Positions 11,520 through 21,396 of a DNA stretch of 64,000 nucleotides are shown here, in pieces. The stretch's first letter is position 1, and the number at the start of each line of letters is the position of its first letter. This stretch comes from Vitrella brassicaformis (taxonomy: Eukaryota; Sar; Vitrellaceae), in assembly GCA_001179505.1 (NCBI GenBank), contig CDMY01000332.1, positions 1 to 64,000 on the forward strand, given 5' to 3'. The notes under the pieces are model-generated. The model worked only from the letters and a program-made list of their open reading frames with translations, had not been told where the DNA came from and searched no databases. Position numbers and translations under genes: made by a program.

Positions 11520-12596
11520 TCAAGTACCGCCCCGTCTGGCCTCCTTTTTGCCCCGCTGCTGCTGCTGCAGGTGCCCCTCTGTTGCTGCACCACTTGCAGC
11601 AGCAGCAGCGGCACCGCTGCCACTGCTATTGCCGTTGGCACCGAGCCTGGCCACCATGGGGGTCGGTTTGGGCTTCTTGACGATGTCAGCCCAGGTCCTC
11701 TTGGCGGGAGCGGGGGGCGCCTCGTCAGCATTGTGGGGCTCTCCCTGCCGCTGCTGCTGGGGGTTCTGCTGCTGCTGCTGCTGCTGGATGTCCCCCCCAG
11801 GACAGCCCTCAAAAGCACGGCCGCCATCCGTCCCGCCCCCCTTGTCCCCCTCGCCCAAGTGGCCGCCCGCCGTGTTGGCCGCCGTCTCCTGCTCCTGCTC
11901 CTGCTGCTGCTGCTGCTGCTGTGTGTTCTTGACCGCTTGGTTAGCTTTGCCTTTGCCACACACGGGGGGCGTGGGGGGGTGGCCCTCGGGCGTCGGTATG
12001 CATGTGTCGCAGGCCGGCGAGTGGGGGAACGGCGTGGCCCCCTCACCCTCGTTGCCTGGCGAAAGAACAGCCCCTCCCTCCTCCTTGGCCGTCGTGTCGG
12101 GCACCGCCAATGTCGATTTGACGGGGGAGGGGGGCGGAGGGGGCGGGGAGACGGTGGTGCCTTGCAAGGCAGAGATGCCCAGCGGGTTGGGCGCCTTGCG
12201 CTCGCGATCGCGATCGCGCTCGCGCGAGCCGCCCACGATACCATGACCATGAGCATGAGCATTAGCTTGAGCAGCAGCGGCCTTAGGCTGTGTCTTGACG
12301 ATGTCCGCCCAGGTGCGGGCGACCGTCTTGTCCTCCGGTCCGCCGCCCCCCGCACTGACGCTAGAAACGTCGGATGAAGCGCCGTCCATAGTGTTCTGGA
12401 CAGAGGACGCCAGCCGTGCGCCGCGGCCGCGGACCTCACTGCAGGTCGAGTCGAGCGAGTGGGGGCTCTCGGGCTGAAGGGGGACGCACCGAGCAGGCGT
12501 GGCCGTGGTGGACGGCGAGTCGGGGAGTGCAGTGGGGGGCTTGGCACAGCCATACATGACCACACAGTCGCTGGTGGAGGACCATTCACACACACA

Positions 12597-12627
<31 letters not shown>

Positions 12628-13015
12628 GCAGCGTACAACATGTGTGCACCCGTTGACTTGACGCACGCACCTCTCCTGACAGGGGAGTCTGAGAGCCAGC
12701 TCCACTCGCGTCTGTGAGTCCTCCTTGTGCTCCCCCTCCCCCTCGCCCTCCCCGAGGAGGTGTGGCTTGTGGCTGCAGCTCATGAGCACTCGGTCGTCAG
12801 CACTCGGCATGCACGGGACACTCAGACACCGACGCAGCGAGGCCACCTCGGCTGTCTCACACGACACACTCAGGAACGTCCGCTTGATGCTGCACGCACA
12901 CACACACAGTCAGTCTGTCATCCGAGGCGCTTCCTGGGAAGCGGTGCGTCGCTCGTTGTGTCTTCTACCTTAAGGAGCCCTCGGCCTTAAAGGCCTGCTC
13001 GGCTATCAACATCAT
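11520..13015 (-). CDS. low-complexity protein with duplicated TWADIVK motif
   Basis: Three exons: 13015-12969, 12889-12671 and 12570-11520; in-frame total 438 residues. It starts M-M-L-I-A-E-Q-A; the second ATG is equally possible. The first 100 residues look ordered (IKRTFLSVSCETAEVASLRR, Cys-containing). The rest is disordered: poly-Q runs, poly-P, G/A-rich, and an RDRDRER basic patch. The heptapeptide TWADIVK occurs twice, once near the middle (ARTWADIVKTQPK) and once near the C-terminus (KRTWADIVKKPKP), each preceded by a basic residue, suggesting a short docking motif. No family recognised. The last donor-like GGCG|GTACTT leaves a small chance of a further exon. Confidence 0.6.
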
Positions 13016-13270
13016 AGCGATGGGGAGGGAACCCACCGACGAACGGGCTGTCGCTGGGCTGCGCAACCGTCGATTATGACTCACCTCCTAACTCGCGCCC
13101 TCCTCTTGTCAAAGCTCGCGGGGGGTCAGTTCTGTTACACGGAAATTTCTAATTTAATTTACAACCCTCCTATTTATGTAATGTGGTGATCCTCCTCTTC
13201 TCCATGATTCCGTCGCTCAGAAGCGGAATCACCAGGTGGTCCTTCTTTTTTGTAGAGATAAGCCCAGATG

Positions 13271-13741
13271 CTACTGTTGAAAGGCGTCCGTAAACCGCCG
13301 GCCATCGGTGAATGGGATCCATATGGGCCGATGGGGGCGAGGTGCCTTGGCCTGGATGTCCGGCAGTGGCGCTGCGTGGCTGGGGTCGATGCCAGGCTGC
13401 TGCTCGTGGCTGGGGTCCGGCAGTGGCGCGGCGTGGCTGGGGAGGATGCCGGGCTGCTGCTCATGGCTAGAGTCGATGCCATGCTGCCGCTGCTCTAGAT
13501 AGAGGGTGGCCTTGCTGGATGGACCCAGGAGGGTGGCCTTGCTGGATAGACCTTGGGATAGACCCAGGAAGGGGCTGAGGGAATATGGCCCGTGTGACAC
13601 AATGGCACCGTCTGCGTCGCCACTCTCGGTGAGATCAGCATGTGCCCGCGCCTCGAGCGTTTGAAAATGAGCCGAGGTACAGTCAACATTGCAAAGGACC
13701 ACAAGGAGGACACATCTCCAACGCCATATCATCATAGTCAC
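13271..13741 (-). CDS. small secreted repeat protein, hypothetical
   Basis: Single open frame of 156 residues with a clear signal peptide: M-T-M-M-I-W-R-W-R-C then hydrophobic VLLVVLCNV and a likely cut after CTSA. The mature part holds a 20-residue unit (SSHEQQPGILPSHAAPLPD type) repeated twice in tandem, and a shorter SSKATL unit repeated twice. The start codon sits inside a 30-bp tandem repeat (13713-13775). No family recognised. An independent gene is plausible because the signal peptide and repeats are in phase, but there is no intron or homology support. Confidence 0.4.
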   Translation of the reverse strand: MTMMIWRWRCVLLVVLCNVDCTSAHFQTLEARAHADLTESGDADGAIVSHGPYSLSPFLGLSQGLSSKATLLGPSSKATLYLEQRQHGIDSSHEQQPGILPSHAAPLPDPSHEQQPGIDPSHAAPLPDIQAKAPRPHRPIWIPFTDGRRFTDAFQQ

Positions 13742-14841
13742 ATCTCCAAAGCCATATCATCGTCACATCGCGACTCTTCCTCCTTTGCTTAGGCCCCCTC
13801 GGCCCCCATTTGAGCGTCTTCCCCCGTCTGGAGATTTGTGGAGCCTTAGCCGAGCCGCCATGATGCGTTTGAGCGGTGCTGCCGCCCTGTCGGTGGGCTT
13901 TGGTTGGTTGGTTATTGTGTCTAACGAGACTCGTGTCTGTAACCCCGGAGGGATCCTGCTGTCTCACGCACTAAACTAGCAGCATGTGCCTTATCGCCAT
14001 CCTGCCACTCCTGGCCGCCACATGGGTATCTGCTTACATGGATGGAGTGGATGGACAATTGCAAACCGATGATTTTTTTGAAAGAGCTGGTGGACAGACA
14101 CATCGAGAGTTAGCTAGTTACTTAAACTACATGGATGTCTGGATGGATGGATGGATGTCTGGATGGACAACCATCCAGTAACTGTCACGCATTCACTCAC
14201 ACACACGGAGCGAACCAAAGGGGCCGCATCACGTCATATCAACCCACCAACCCACCGCTAAGCTAAGCTAGTGTCTCCTGTTGTCCGGTTGCCTGTGTAT
14301 AGTGAGTGGGCAGCGGGGTGAGTGGATGAGCGCATCTGGAGGCGTCCCCCTCCCCTCCCCTCTCCCTCGCGAAGGACACCTTCGTTCATTTGACGCCTGT
14401 GCTGTGTTGGCCACAGGCGGCAGGGAGGACGGAGCCATCAGTCGTGACAGAGAGGGTGGATGGGTGCATACAGACAGACTGGCAGCCACAGACACACAGA
14501 TACCACACCACACACACCAGCCATTCAAGGAAGTGGTGCAAGCAAAACACACACACCACACAAACAGGTCATCTCATCTCAGGTAACTCTTATAGTGAGT
14601 GGCTGAGTGACGGAGTGAGTGAGTCGGCGCGCCGGTAGAGAGAGAGTGTTGATCCATCCATCGACACGCACAAAAGTTTGTGCATAGAAGTCAGTCAGTA
14701 GGGTCGCGCCGCTAGCTATACGACAGACAGACAGACAGACAGGCACCTGTACACACCCCATCTGTCTGTCCATCCAAGGAACGAACGAATCGACAGCCAA
14801 GCAGGCAGAACGTCGTTCGCCAGCTGTCTGTCTAGTGTGTG
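13742..14841. other. intergenic, no supported gene
   Basis: About 1.1 kb with (GGAT)n near 14130-14165, (CAGA)n near 14720-14745 and no protein-like frame. A plus-strand ATG at 13859 opens a 39-residue hydrophobic peptide overlapping the antisense repeat region; I do not count it as a gene. Confidence 0.45.
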
Positions 14842-15737
14842 TCATGTTTGCTTGGGGAAATTGCCCGCATTGGCCTGGATGATGCCGACAATCACGCCAA
14901 ACAAACCTGCACACAAAACACATTAAACACACGAGACAGACAGCCACGTTGGCGCCTGTTGGTTGGCTACAATGACTTCATTGTCTGTCTGCAGGCAGGC
15001 CGGCTGACCGAGTGCGCTCCCAAAGATTTCGACAATGAGCATCTTGACGAACAGCGTGGGGTTCTGCGCGTCGCCAAGAGCACACCCACTGCCGCTCACA
15101 CCCACTGCTATCCTGCACACGCACACACACACATACACACCCCAATCGGACCATTCAGCCGTCTGCCTGCCCACCCATCCTCCCATCCACCCACTGCCCA
15201 CCCACCCGCACGAAAGGTTCGATCCGCCGACAGTGATGCCGACCCAAAAGAGGCAGTATCCCGCAGCGATGGCCTCCGGCGGGTATATGCCAGGTGCGGA
15301 TTCCGAGAGCCCTTGCATCTTGTTGACCATGATGATGGCAATGATCACCCCATAGATGGCCACGGCCTCGCAAAAGATGACGCTAATGAGGTTCTTGGAC
15401 CGGATGCGGGGCGCCTTGATGGACGCACCCACCAGAGACGAACCCGTCAGAAATATGCCCCTGACATGACAGTGCAGTCAGTCAAGCAAGACACACACCA
15501 GACAGACAGACAGACAGACAGGGGAGCAGTGAGAATGTGTGTGCAGACGGGCAGTGTGCCACTATGTATGCGTCTGTGCGGTGGGTGCGTGTGTGGCTAC
15601 CACCCACCGCACCGCACATACCATGCAGCTCCGAGGACCGAGAGGCCGAGGGAGAGGGCGATGCCGATTGCCGCCCACGAGTAGGGGTTGATGTGGTAGA
15701 AGACCTCGCCCCACGAGTGAAACGCCTGCGCTGACAT
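14842..15737 (-). CDS. VMA16: V-type ATPase proteolipid subunit c'' (21 kDa)
   Basis: Four exons: 15737-15622, 15460-15206, 15112-15009 and 14906-14842; in-frame total 179 residues. The proteolipid signature is strong: [40 protein letters not shown], the helix [17 protein letters not shown] carrying the buried glutamate used for proton transfer, [12 protein letters not shown], and [20 protein letters not shown]. It forms part of the membrane Vo ring that moves protons as the V-ATPase hydrolyses ATP. Four membrane helices are visible, slightly fewer than in yeast Vma16, so the dispensable extra N-terminal helix is probably absent. It is head-to-head with the carrier gene, 240 bp apart. Confidence 0.95.
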
Positions 15738-15976
15738 CCTCCTCGCCGTCTAAAGCGCAATCTGCTCCCTCTGTGGGCTGGCTGATCAATTGGCTGAGGG
15801 AGGGAGCAAGGCGATTGCACAAGCTGATTCGTATTCTCGTCCGTCCAACGCTGCACCCGTGGCCTTCTGCGACTCTTCCCTTCTTTCCCTTTTTGAGCTC
15901 GCAGGTTTTCCTCCTCTCAAACCGCTGCTGCTGCTTACTGAAGTTCCGCTCCCCTCCCTCCTCGGTCCCCAGCTCA

Positions 15977-18577
15977 ATGGTCATTCTGACTTGGAAATGG
16001 AGGAGGAAGGCCACATGCGCAATGTGCCTCGTGGGATGGCTCTGTCGCCTGCTGACGACGCCCATCTCGGCGCATGGGCGTGCATCTTCGCCTCTGGGCT
16101 TCGTCGCAACGACAGGCGGCCGGCCGACCAGGTGGCCGAGGCGGGAGCAGATGAGGAAGCTGATCTACAGGCGGAGATCTGCCGCTGCCATGACCACAGA
16201 CCGGCCCAGAAGACAAGCACATCAGGTGAGAAAGATGGGACAGACAGACAGACGCGTGTACATCACATCCATACCAAAAGGCTTTCACTGTGTCTGTCTG
16301 TTTGTCTGTGTGTTGTCTGTTCTTCTGTGTGTGTGCTGTGGCTGGACAGTCCCCACCGGTGGTCGACAAGAGCAACCGTCGAGCGATGCTCGAAGCGCTG
16401 ATGTCATCCTCTCTGGCCGTCACGGCAGCACTCATGGCCATGCAGCCCACAGCCGCATCAGCGGCATCAGCACAGGCCTCGGGCGAGCTCCTCACCTCTT
16501 CCTCATCGAACAGCGACAAGGATGTGTGTGTATCGTCGGCCGAGTCTGCCTGCCCCTTCATCTGTGAGCAACCACACACGCATCAGACCAGGCAGGCATG
16601 AGCATTCTCCTTGCGAGTGACACATCGCTCTTTCTCTTCTTCTCCATGATTGTGCAGCTATGGAGGAGCTGAATGAGATCAGTCGGCTGGCCGCTGCGGA
16701 GGTGCGGCGTGCGCCGAAGGGCATCGAGGCCGTCGAGCAGCCGCTCCCTGAGTTCTTCCCCGAGCTGACGAGTGAGGGCATGACCTGGCGCAAGGTCTTC
16801 GACTCGGTCAAGGGGGCCGACGTGCTCTACGTGGCCTCCGACACCTACTCTCCCTCCTTCGTCACATACATGGCGCGGTTCCTCCTAAACTACGATGACA
16901 CGTGTGCTGCCTGGTGGCGGCAGCAGCGGCTCACCACACAGGCCGTGGCGGACCCCTCTGAGCGGACCAGGATTCTGCTCAAGAGTTTTGGGGAGTTCTC
17001 GTCGTCTGTCGAGTATGGCTTGCGGCGTTACCGGGGCCAGGCGGGTGTCAACAACCTGCTCAACGTCATGATCCGGCGGTACGGTAACCGGCAGATCCCC
17101 GAGTCGCGACGGCAGCTGGCCCTCCTCTTCTCCCTACTCAGCCAGTACCAGCCCATCAACGCTATCACGGTCAGTCAGCGAGGGAGGCTCTCATGCATCC
17201 ATCGTGCGTCTGGTGTCTTGTTCATCATGCGTGCGTGACTGCAGGTGCTGTCCCGTGCCCTCCCGACCCGTCCAACGTTCGCCTTCTCGCCCTCCCCCGC
17301 GGGCATCCCCTCGCCGGTTTTTGCCAGCATGAAGGAGGAGGAGGGCTTCTTCCTCTCAGACCCAGTCGCGCTGCTCCCCGGAGGCGTCAACCCCATCTTC
17401 GACCTCGAGCTGCAGCGGTATCGTGTGAGCGGCCTGCTGGCCGACCCCAAGATGCTCCTCAGCTACCAGCTGCGCCGTGACGGCTCCGTCAACCTGGACC
17501 AGCCTGTCCTGACGCTGTTTGGGCCGCGGGGGCCCTTCCCCGTGACTCGCGAGAAGCCGCTTGACTGGTCGACCTACGCACTGTTCGCCACTGCTGGTGC
17601 GTTTGCGTGTTCGGCGACGCACGCAGCCGTGATCCCCCTGGATGTGGTCAAGACGAAGCGGCAGACCGACCCGGAACGATTTGACTCTATGGGTCTGATG
17701 CAGGGCGCCATCACCCTGGGGAAAGAGGAGGGCTGGCGCATGCTGCTGCAGGGGGCCCAGGCCACCATCCTGGGCTACCTCTGGTACGGCATCACGGTGT
17801 ACCCTGGCTATGAGTTCTTCAAGCGGCTGTTCGCTTCGCTGGCCGGCCCTGCGGGTGCCATCGAGTTCCGAGTGCCGCTGGTGCTGATGGCCGGTGCGGT
17901 GGCGACGGTCTTCGCTGCTGTGGGCGTCTGTCCGTGTGAGGCGGTGCGCATCCGGATGGTGGCTGACCCCAATTACGCCTCGGGGTTCCTCCCCGCCGTC
18001 CAGCGGCTGACCCGAGAGGACGGCCTGTTGAAGCTCTATGACGGCTTCTGGCCGCTGCTCATCCGGCAGGTGGTCTTTGGCATGATGAAGTTCTTTGTGT
18101 TCGACTCGTTTGCTGAGTTCCTCTTCGATGTGTTTCCGGCATTGGACGACACCACGGCCATGAGCCTGTCTGTGTCGGCCTTCTCGGGGCTGGTGGCCGG
18201 GGTGGCCAGCTCGATTGTGTCGCAGCCGGCCGACACGATTTTGTCGCGCATCAACCAGAGAGGCGGGAGGGAGAGCGCCTTTGAGGTGGTGAGGGACATT
18301 TTTGACAAGTGGGGGCCGCAGGGCTTCTTCTTTGGCCTCGGCAGCCGCTGCGTGTGGGCGGGGTCCATCATCGCCGGACAGTTCTTCCTCTATGACGTCC
18401 TCAAGGCTTCCTTTGGCGTCAGGAATGAAGACCTCATGCTGTCAGTGAGAGACACACTCACACACACACACGCACACGCAGTATCTCGTTCTCGCGTCTG
18501 CTCCTGTGTGTTGTGATTGATGTGTTGTGTTATGTGATGTCAGGTTCATGGATGTGCTGTCGGGGCTGCCGCAGTGA
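15977..18577 (+). CDS. plastid-type mitochondrial-carrier-family protein, phosphate-carrier-like
   Basis: Five exons: 15977-16225, 16350-16563, 16658-17169, 17245-18440 and 18544-18577; in-frame total 734 residues. Three mitochondrial-carrier repeats occupy about residues 433-720. Their signatures (PLDVVKTKRQTDP, PCEAVRIRMVADPNYA, QPADTILSRINQ) and GLGSRC resemble the phosphate carrier SLC25A3. The long N-terminus begins with a signal peptide (KWRRK then a hydrophobic run ending PISAHG), a basic transit-like stretch, and a second hydrophobic segment after a twin arginine (SNRRAMLEALMSSSLAV...AASAA). About 230 residues of helical sequence of unknown type follow before the carrier. I infer plastid membrane delivery; substrate is unproven. 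A same-frame ATG at 15773 is possible, but 15977 gives the better signal peptide. Confidence 0.85.
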
Positions 18578-19325
18578 GTGAGAGGTCTGTACACACATGG
18601 CGTGGCGGCCACCGAGTGAATGCAATGCAGTGCGTGCTGTGGAGTGAGTGAATGAATGACGTACAGATTGTGGTGTGGTAGTGGGGTGGGTCCCGGGGGG
18701 GAAAGGGGGTGGTGGGGTGCAGCTGGTCGGATCATGAGTGAATGAATGAGGCTGAGTTGGTCATGTGTGAGTTTGTTGACGATGAACGGCTGCACGGGTG
18801 TGCATTCACTCATTGTGTTGTGTTTGGGGGGTGGGGTGGGGTGGCGTGGGATGGAGGGGGAGTGTCTGGCAACGATGTGCGCCGGACGGACAGACAGACA
18901 GACAGAGAGGCATAGAAATGAATAATGACAGCGATTGATGAGGGCATCCACGCACTCTGGTCCATACAGCACCAATCATGCGTACAGCCAACACACACAA
19001 CACATGCATCACTGTATCTGTCAGAGCAGACAGGCAGGCGGGCAATCTGATGGAATGAATGTGTCTGAGGCAGGCAGCACACGACAAGGGTGGCATATTA
19101 CACCACATCCTTGCAGACGGGCACATCCATGCAGGCGGGCACGGCAGTCAGGAGGGCAGTAAGGGGACATCAGGGAAGAGATGGGATCGATACATCCGCG
19201 TGTAAAAACGAAAAGACTTCTCCGTCTGTGGTCTTAGACCACCCCCCCCAGAGCATGATACACACCACCACGACAGACACCAAGCCAAACGAGCAGCAGG
19301 CAAACAAACAAGACAGACACACGAT
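18505..19325. repeat. direct repeat copy A (carrier last exon plus 3' flank)
   Basis: This stretch, starting in the last intron of the carrier gene, recurs with small indels at 27711-28612 in the same orientation. Shared landmarks include the last carrier exon, the GGCCACCGAGTGAATGC segment, the CAATCTGATGGAATGAATGT segment, and the element beginning TGTGGTCTTAGACCAC. The two copies flank the genes at 19814-27294. Confidence 0.8.
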
Positions 19326-19509
19326 CGCGGTGGATGAGAGCAGACATCCTGCTCCCAGACTCCTCCACCCATATGGCCCATACGGAGGGCAAACCGTTAA
19401 TGCTCTACCTGGTGGAAAACCGCTCTCTCTGTACGCTTCGAAGCCTATCCGATGCCAGTCGTATACGTAGTCACTATGCGCATGAGATCAGTGTCTATCT
19501 CTCCTCTGT
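19227..19509. repeat. dispersed non-coding element, copy 1
   Basis: Begins with the near-palindrome TGTGGTCTTAGACCAC and a C-tract, continues with a conserved segment of about 100 bp, has a variable middle, and ends with a conserved segment of about 50 bp (TGCGCATGAGATCAGTGTCT then ATCTCTCCTCTGT). Copies 2 and 3 lie at 20981-21395 and 28515-28612. The variable middle shares ACCGTTA words with copy 2. Origin unknown; it could be a non-autonomous mobile element or a duplicated promoter. Confidence 0.7.
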
Positions 19510-19813
19510 ATGTATGTATGCATGTGGTGAGCATGAATGGTGTAATGACGGGGTTGGCTGACGGGTGAGTCGTCCATTACATAATAGACCGCTCTGGTTC
19601 GTCTGTATGTCCGCTGCACACGTATGTGCACACCACCACACACACACACACACCACACGCACACAGACGTCCCGGCCGATCGTCATGTGCAATGTCTAGC
19701 CCAGGGTGCTTATCGATAGATATGCAGGCATGGCTATGTAGAAGCTAGATAGACAGGTGTATAAATGGACGATGGAAGGACACCATTTCAATAATCGTCA
19801 CGTGTCTAATTAG

Positions 19814-20952
19814 TCAGTCGTTTCTCGCCAGACGGGCCATGTACTCTTGAAGCTCATCAAACAGACGTGGCTCACTGCCATCAGTCCGCCCATTGCTCTC
19901 ATATCGGTCAATCAGGACGGCAGTGGCCAGTGCCTTCATGTCTCGAACGTCTCTTGTCAGCTCGGCCAACTCCTGCCTCATCTCACTTATCGCTGCCTGC
20001 ACGTCAGCTGCCTGGCTCTCCTGCGCCTCTATCCTCTCCGCCACGTGTTGGGTGGCGTGTATGGTCTTGTACAGCACGGTGGGCAGGTTGACGTACAGCG
20101 CCTTGTTGTCGTGGCCGCGGTCAACGCTGCTCTCGAACACCGCCTCAGGCCAAACACTTCTCACTTCCTCCGCCAGGACGCCTGACAGACAGGCAGATAG
20201 GCCCACTAAGCTCTCTTTGCTCATCAGGCGATAGGCGTCACTGACCAAATTGCCGCTGTCCTGCGTAAGGGATGCGTCTTCCCCTGTGCGTCTCATCCTG
20301 CGTTCTTCCGTCGTCGTTTTTCCATTGGAAGCTGTAGAAGTCAATCTTCTTGATGGCTTCCATCGCTGCCATTCCCCCCTGGGCAGTCTCCTTGCTGACG
20401 CGTGTCTTGTACCTGCCGTCGCTCAGCGCGCCATAGAACTGGCTGAAGAGGCCTCCAGCGTATATCTCGTACAGAGGAAAGTCAGTACCACACCCCAACA
20501 TGCCTGCAGACACACGGACACACACAACCAGCCATGTGTACTCCGTGTGCACTTTATTTGGTGATGCAGGCGCCCTCACCGTATCCCTGCAGGAGCGCAT
20601 TGTCAGCTTGCAGGTCGGCAGCCCCAAGAGATGGGTCGTCCCCTGAAGCCTCAGGCAGCACACGCACGCAATGAGCACACATACATCAAGCACGGGGAAT
20701 CGTTCGCCTACCGCACTGGAAGGTGGCGTATTGCCGCAGTGCGGCTCCTGTGCTGTTGTTGACGGCGGGCGCGCCGATGAGACCCTCCTTCGTGGGTGGC
20801 ACGTTGCCACCAGTGGGCTTCGAGAGCTCATCGATCTTCTCGCTTGGGGGTGGGAAAGGGAAAAGCTGTGGTGGGTTCGCCGCTGCTCGACGAGCCCAGC
20901 AACTTGATGCGACGAGGACGAAAAGTTGACACAGCTGCGAAGCTGCGAGCAT
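19814..20952 (-). CDS. secreted protein with S74-type intramolecular chaperone domain
   Basis: Four exons: 20952-20712, 20642-20580, 20503-20246 and 20181-19814; in-frame total 309 residues. It starts with a signal peptide (MLAASQLCQLFVLVASSCWA). Near residues 125-200 it carries the Peptidase_S74/endosialidase chaperone pattern: SDGRYKTRV (S-D-x-R-x-K, the Ser and Lys used for self-cleavage in phage tailspikes), then AIKKIDFYSFQW, then GVLAEEVRSVWPEAV. The final 90 residues form a probable coiled coil (ERIEAQESQAADVQAAISEM...ELAELTRDV). In known S74 proteins this domain trimerises the upstream part and then cuts itself off; here only a short region precedes it, so a partner or surface role is open. 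It is head-to-head with the large secreted protein, and the spacer between them is element copy 2. Confidence 0.75.
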
Positions 20953-20980
20953 CGTAGCGTACAGCCGTTCATTGTACACG

Positions 20981-21395
20981 TGTGGTCTTAGACCACCCCC
21001 CCCAGAGCATGATACACACCACCACGACAGACACCAAGCCAAACGAGCAGCAGGCAAACAAACAAGACAGACACACGATCGCGGTGGATGTTCACAGACC
21101 CTCAGTGATCTCACGCGCCATCCACCCCATCAGCAGCAGCGGTTTCAGGGAGCATCCTAGGTGGCCTGACGGCCAAGTCCCCTGTCGGTCTGTCCAACAT
21201 GAAACAGGCACCCTAACATGCAACCCGGACACGAAACACGCAGCACGCAGAGGGCAGATGCAGCAGACAGGAGGATATGCAATGCATAGGGCAGACCGTT
21301 AGCGGTTAGGTAAAACCGTTTTCTTCCCTCTTTTCTCCTGCCTGTCGTCTACGTAATCACTGTGCGCATGAGATCAGTGTCTATCTCTCCTCCGT
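20981..21395. promoter_or_regulatory. element copy 2, forming the whole spacer between two divergent genes
   Basis: Starts 29 bp upstream of the minus-strand ATG at 20952 and ends 1 bp before the plus-strand ATG at 21397. First and last parts match copy 1 closely; the middle differs by insertions. It contains CAGCGGTTTCAGGGAGCA at 21137-21154, a motif also found near the starts of the genes at 2613 and 28800. Bidirectional promoter activity is inferred. Confidence 0.6.
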
Positions 21396-21396
21396 G

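Noticed and set aside
11136-12377. 413-codon plus-strand open frame
   Set aside because: It is antisense to the TWADIVK gene; the reverse strand has phase-consistent exons and the plus frame is a shadow of CAG and GC-rich repeats.
11414-12670. 418-codon minus-strand frame overlapping the TWADIVK gene
   Set aside because: Alternative frame rich in R, P and S; it does not join the upstream exons in phase.
19814-20952. Viral insertion as source of the S74 gene
   Set aside because: The gene has four spliceosomal introns and a signal peptide, and no other virus-like gene lies nearby, so transfer from a virus is not shown.
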